Shown here piece after piece: positions 22,501-25,234 of a DNA stretch of 25,234 nt (its first letter is position 1; each line of letters starts with the position of its first letter). The stretch comes from Anaerolineae bacterium (lineage in GTDB: Bacteria; Chloroflexota; Anaerolineae; Aggregatilineales; UBA3940): contig JAFGNO010000169.1 in the NCBI GenBank assembly GCA_016926985.1, positions 1-25,234 on the forward strand. The letters are read 5' to 3'. The position numbers and the translations under genes are program-made. The notes under the pieces are model-generated. The model worked only from the letters and a program-made list of their open reading frames with translations. It had not been told where the DNA came from and did no database searches.

Positions 22501-23427
22501 TTATTCAATACTGCCTTCGTAGATTCCCATGATCGTATCAAGGAACGTCAGCGCGTCATCCCAGCTCCGCTGGAAGCTGTTGCGCCCGATGATCGAGCCA
22601 AATCCCCCGCCATCGCGGATCGCGCGGATCTCGTCAAACACGGCGGCATCGCCCTTCGCCGCGCCGCCGGAGTTGATCATGATCCGCCGCCCGTTGAAGG
22701 CGGATTTGACCAGGTAGGCAACGCGGTCTGAGAGCGTGTCAATCGGGATATTCTGCTCGGCAAATACCTTGCGTGACTTCTCATCAGCGACATGTGCCGT
22801 GGGAAGTTTGGCTTTGACAATATGCGCGCCCAGCTGGGCGGCGATATGGATCGCGTAGGAGACAGTATCAATGGCCGTTTCGGCGGCGCTGTCCAGCCGG
22901 CTGCCACGTGCGTATGCCCAGACGACCATCAGCAGGCCTACCCGTTTGGCCTCAGTTGTGAGCTTCTGAACCTGCTCGTAGAGCAGGCGGCGGTCGGCGG
23001 TGCCAGGGTAGATGGTATAGCCGATGCCGATGCAGCCCAGGCGCAGCGCGTCTTCCACCGAGGCGGTGATCGCCCCCAGGGGGTCAGCCTCGTCATACAG
23101 GATGTCGTGGCTGTTGAGCTTCAGGATCAGTGGCACCTGCCCGGCGTATTTCGCTGCGCCCGCCTCGATAAAGCCGAGCGGAGCGGCATAGGCGCTGCAG
23201 CCGGATTCGACTGCCAGTTGATAGTGATAGTGCGGGTCATAGCCGGCGGGGTTTGGGCCAAAACTGCGCGTTGGCCCGTGCTCAAAGCCCTGGTCAACCG
23301 GCAGGATAACCAGTTTGCCCGTGCCGCCCAGCCGCCCATGGTTCAGCAGGCGGTAGAGGTTGGTTAGCACGCCGGGATTTTCCCCTGCATACCATCCCAT
23401 GATTTCGTCTATTGTTCGTGTGATCAT
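22501..23427 (-). CDS. fbaB: Class I fructose-bisphosphate aldolase (FbaB type)
   Basis: 308 residues, cytosolic. It matches the DhnA/FbaB class I aldolase family: 'GRLGGTGKLVILPVDQGFEH' in parts (31-50) with Asp45, Tyr140 in 'GYTIYPG', the Schiff-base Lys205 in 'HIVKAKLP', and 'INSGGAAKGD' phosphate-binding segment near 252-261. The enzyme cleaves fructose 1,6-bisphosphate to dihydroxyacetone phosphate and glyceraldehyde 3-phosphate, or the reverse in gluconeogenesis. The ribosome site is AAGGGGGA about ten bases before the ATG. It is transcribed alone, with a terminator; no other glycolysis gene is near. Confidence 0.94.
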   Translation of the reverse strand: MITRTIDEIMGWYAGENPGVLTNLYRLLNHGRLGGTGKLVILPVDQGFEHGPTRSFGPNPAGYDPHYHYQLAVESGCSAYAAPLGFIEAGAAKYAGQVPLILKLNSHDILYDEADPLGAITASVEDALRLGCIGIGYTIYPGTADRRLLYEQVQKLTTEAKRVGLLMVVWAYARGSRLDSAAETAIDTVSYAIHIAAQLGAHIVKAKLPTAHVADEKSRKVFAEQNIPIDTLSDRVAYLVKSAFNGRRIMINSGGAAKGDAAVFDEIRAIRDGGGFGSIIGRNSFQRSWDDALTFLDTIMGIYEGSIE

Positions 23428-23591
23428 AACAGGATATTCCCCCTTGTTAATGGTAACGAAAGTGACTGCTGAGTGGGCAGGTTAAAAGCCGTTGGGATGG
23501 GCTTCTGCCGTCCAACTCCATGTAAGTATACAACACCCCAGACAGTCAGGGTAGATAATTTTTCTGGCTCCTGTGAGTGAATTCACTGCTG

Positions 23592-23957
23592 TTATTTGCC
23601 GGTGTCTTTATTCGACCACTTGAGTTTAACAATGTAGTTAGCCTCAAGGCTCACCGAGCCAATGGCAAAATTACCTGCTTTGCCGGTGGTGGAAAGGCCA
23701 AATTCCACTTCGATCTCGTCCGCCTGAAGCTCCCGGAGCTGCACCATCAACTCTTTTGCTGACTGTTTGACGGAGGACAGCGCCTGCGAGAAGCGCAAAT
23801 GCTCGACGCTCTGCTCTGGTTTCTCGTCCCCGATGCCGCGTGTCTTCGCGCTGAAGGTCTCCCCGGCGTGGGTTTCGCGCACTTCGACGCCGGGCGGGGC
23901 AGCGATCTCGATGATCGTTCCATCTTCCAGTTCGTATTCAACATATGCCAGTGTCAT
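23592..23957 (-). CDS. Trypsin-co-occurring domain 1 (CU044_2847 family) protein
   Basis: 121 residues from ATG 23957, fixed by GGAGGGG upstream; the frame is open back to 24011 but that extension has no ribosome site. The protein is one domain: an N-terminal beta hairpin ('VEYELEDGTIIEIAAPP'), a charged loop, a helix ('FSQALSSVKQSAKELMVQLREL'-like at about 57-77) and 'DEIEVEFGL', ending in 'ANYIVKLKWS'. This is the pattern of the CU044_2847/TCD1 family. From the literature on conflict systems, such domains occur with trypsin-like proteases and effector-associated domains in NTP-dependent immune-type systems. No protease or STAND NTPase gene is adjacent here, so the role is unclear. Confidence 0.82.
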   Translation of the reverse strand: MTLAYVEYELEDGTIIEIAAPPGVEVRETHAGETFSAKTRGIGDEKPEQSVEHLRFSQALSSVKQSAKELMVQLRELQADEIEVEFGLSTTGKAGNFAIGSVSLEANYIVKLKWSNKDTGK

Positions 23958-23964
23958 ATCTGTT

Positions 23965-23971
23965 CCCCTCC
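23965..23971 (-). promoter_or_regulatory. Ribosome site GGAGGGG fixing the start at 23957
   Basis: On the minus strand it lies seven bases before ATG 23957 and decides that start over the open frame back to 24011. Confidence 0.75.
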
Positions 23972-24036
23972 ACATATAATGACTGATTTTAACGCATATA
24001 GCCTGTTTCACCTATCCGCATATTTGTCGGCAGCTT

Positions 24037-24065
24037 TTGAAAAAAAGACTGGTTGCGTTCATAAT
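24037..24065 (+). promoter_or_regulatory. Strong candidate promoter for the TolB-like gene
   Basis: TTGAAA, an exact 17-base spacer, then CATAAT; both hexamers are five of six to consensus. RNA would start near 24072, leaving a 31-nt leader before ATG 24103. Confidence 0.6.
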
Positions 24066-24102
24066 GCCAACTGATCATGCTTATCCGGAATGAACAAGTG
24101 CC

Positions 24103-25194
24103 ATGCAAATACAGAATCGATCCAACTCAGCAGCCTTTTACTTCATAGCAGGTATCCCTGCACTCATGGTTGTTGCAGCAATTATTGCGATCATTGCTGT
24201 CACTGCACACGCAGCGCAATCTGCTAAAGACCGGGCAGCGACCGCGACCGCCTTCCAGATCACGCTGGCGAGAACTGAAGCTGCCGAAACGCCCACCCGC
24301 CAGCCTGACCCGGAGGGCGAGCCGGGGACTGATGCGACCGCGACGCCATCCCCCACCGCCGGAATCTGGCCTGGCGGGCAGATAGTTTTCACCTGTTTCA
24401 TCCAGTACAACGACCAGCTCTGCGTGATGGACCCAGACGGGTCGAACTACACCCAGATCACCGAGGCGGACGGCACCGACTGGTATGCGTCCTTCAGCCC
24501 TGATGGCAGCCAGATCGTGTTTTCGTCGCACCGGAGCGGGATATTCCATATCTACAGCATGAAGGCTGACGGCAGCGAGGTGACTCAGCTTACTGATGAC
24601 ATCACCGACAATTACGCGCCGGAAATTTCCCCGGATGGCAGCCGGATTGTCTTTACCTCCACCTATCCGGGCAATGCCAGCATCTACGTGATGGATATTG
24701 ACGGCAGCAATGTCACCCAGATCACGACTGACCCCGGCTCGGAGATCGACCCGACCTGGTCGCCGGATGGCACGCAGATTGCCTTTGCCTGGAATAAAAC
24801 CGGTACCAATGAGCTGTATATCATGAACGCCGATGGCACCAACATCCGGCAGGTGACCAGCGGTTCGAATATGCAATCCGGAGGGCGGAGCGACTGGTCC
24901 CCGGATGGCGAATGGTTGGCGTTTTATGCCGGGCCAACCGGCGACAAGGATATTTACATGGTGCCGGCGGTCTGTGCGGAGATGCCCGGTGGCTGCGGCT
25001 CAAATATGATCACCCGCCTGACCAGGGGCGGTAACAACAAGGCGCCGGCATTTTCTCCGGATGGCGCATGGATTGTCTTTGCCTCGAATATCAGCGGCGC
25101 CAATGAGGTCTGGATCATGCGGGCGGATGGGACAGACTGGCGGCAGTTGACCTTCAATGCTTACGCTGACTGGCAGCCGCGCTGGGGGCCATAG
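24103..25194 (+). CDS. Membrane-anchored TolB-like beta-propeller protein
   Basis: 363 residues. One hydrophobic anchor (about 12-35) without a lipobox cysteine, then a Thr/Ala/Pro-rich linker to about 90, then a propeller of PD40/TolB-type units. Each unit has 'SPDGS(Q/R)IVF' followed by 'IY(V/S)M..DGS...QLT'; I count six, the usual number for a closed TolB propeller. The domain would sit outside the membrane and is likely a binding scaffold; it is not TolB itself, since the Pal-binding N-domain and other tol genes are absent. A weak ribosome site precedes the ATG, but the promoter is good. The 40 bases after the stop hold nothing recognisable. Confidence 0.88.
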   Translation: MQIQNRSNSAAFYFIAGIPALMVVAAIIAIIAVTAHAAQSAKDRAATATAFQITLARTEAAETPTRQPDPEGEPGTDATATPSPTAGIWPGGQIVFTCFIQYNDQLCVMDPDGSNYTQITEADGTDWYASFSPDGSQIVFSSHRSGIFHIYSMKADGSEVTQLTDDITDNYAPEISPDGSRIVFTSTYPGNASIYVMDIDGSNVTQITTDPGSEIDPTWSPDGTQIAFAWNKTGTNELYIMNADGTNIRQVTSGSNMQSGGRSDWSPDGEWLAFYAGPTGDKDIYMVPAVCAEMPGGCGSNMITRLTRGGNNKAPAFSPDGAWIVFASNISGANEVWIMRADGTDWRQLTFNAYADWQPRWGP

Positions 25195-25234
25195 CCACAA
25201 AGGAATTGCGGCGGTGGGATTATTCAGCCATCTA

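Noticed and set aside
23428..23591. A -10-like TATACT on the minus strand upstream of the aldolase gene
   Set aside because: The only -35-like hexamer (CTGACT) is at 13 bases, too short for a normal promoter, so I do not list it as a feature.

Overview
The window looks like a piece of a Chloroflexota genome, most likely Anaerolineae-like. This is inferred from gene content, not from a marker gene. The signs are several envelope lipoproteins and anchored propellers with Thr/Pro-rich 'TPTPT' linkers, many LiaF/DUF4013/DUF4870-type small membrane proteins, FHA proteins, a stand-alone PEP/pyruvate-binding kinase module, and GC-rich codons with strong AGGAGG/GGAGG ribosome sites. I see no rRNA, tRNA, CRISPR array, transposase or prophage gene. 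It reads as ordinary chromosome with an accessory, signalling-rich flavour.

Layout. 1-5400: tail of an M23 peptidase, a 14-blade WD40 lipoprotein, a convergent lipoprotein with a galactose-binding-like domain, a winged-helix/Nudix protein, and a minus-strand pair of an Arf-like GTPase with an abutting partner of unknown fold. 5400-12255: a plus-strand run of an M20 amidohydrolase and alpha/beta hydrolase pair, a soluble REC-histidine kinase with its own terminator, then a PPDK-N-type protein followed by a DUF4013 membrane protein. 12269-13351: minus-strand FHA protein and a small membrane protein. 13600-18140: SIMPL lipoprotein, a minus-strand ParA/MinD ATPase fused to a C-terminal receiver, a rhodanese lipoprotein, a LiaF-like membrane protein and a DUF4870 membrane protein. 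18190-25194: a KimA-type potassium importer preceded by a potentially switch-like leader, a small FHA protein, an SGNH hydrolase, class I fructose-bisphosphate aldolase, a trypsin-co-occurring domain (CU044_2847) protein, and a membrane-anchored TolB-like propeller.

How the genes work together. Only the short operons look functionally coupled: GTPase plus partner, amidohydrolase plus alpha/beta hydrolase, PPDK-N protein plus DUF4013, and small membrane protein plus FHA. The rest are single transcription units, many with clear intrinsic terminators.

The most interesting item is non-coding. The 260 nt upstream of the KimA-like gene can be folded by hand into a closed four-way junction (P1 plus three hairpins). 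It is followed by an intrinsic terminator whose stem overlaps a possible antiterminator, which is riboswitch-like architecture. It shows none of the c-di-AMP (ydaO) riboswitch motifs that I know. This is a hand-drawn structure, not a computed one, and a competing promoter lies inside it. Second-tier items are the Arf-like GTPase pair, the CpaE-like ATPase with swapped domain order, the solitary trypsin-co-occurring domain protein, and an inverted-repeat cluster before the amidohydrolase gene.
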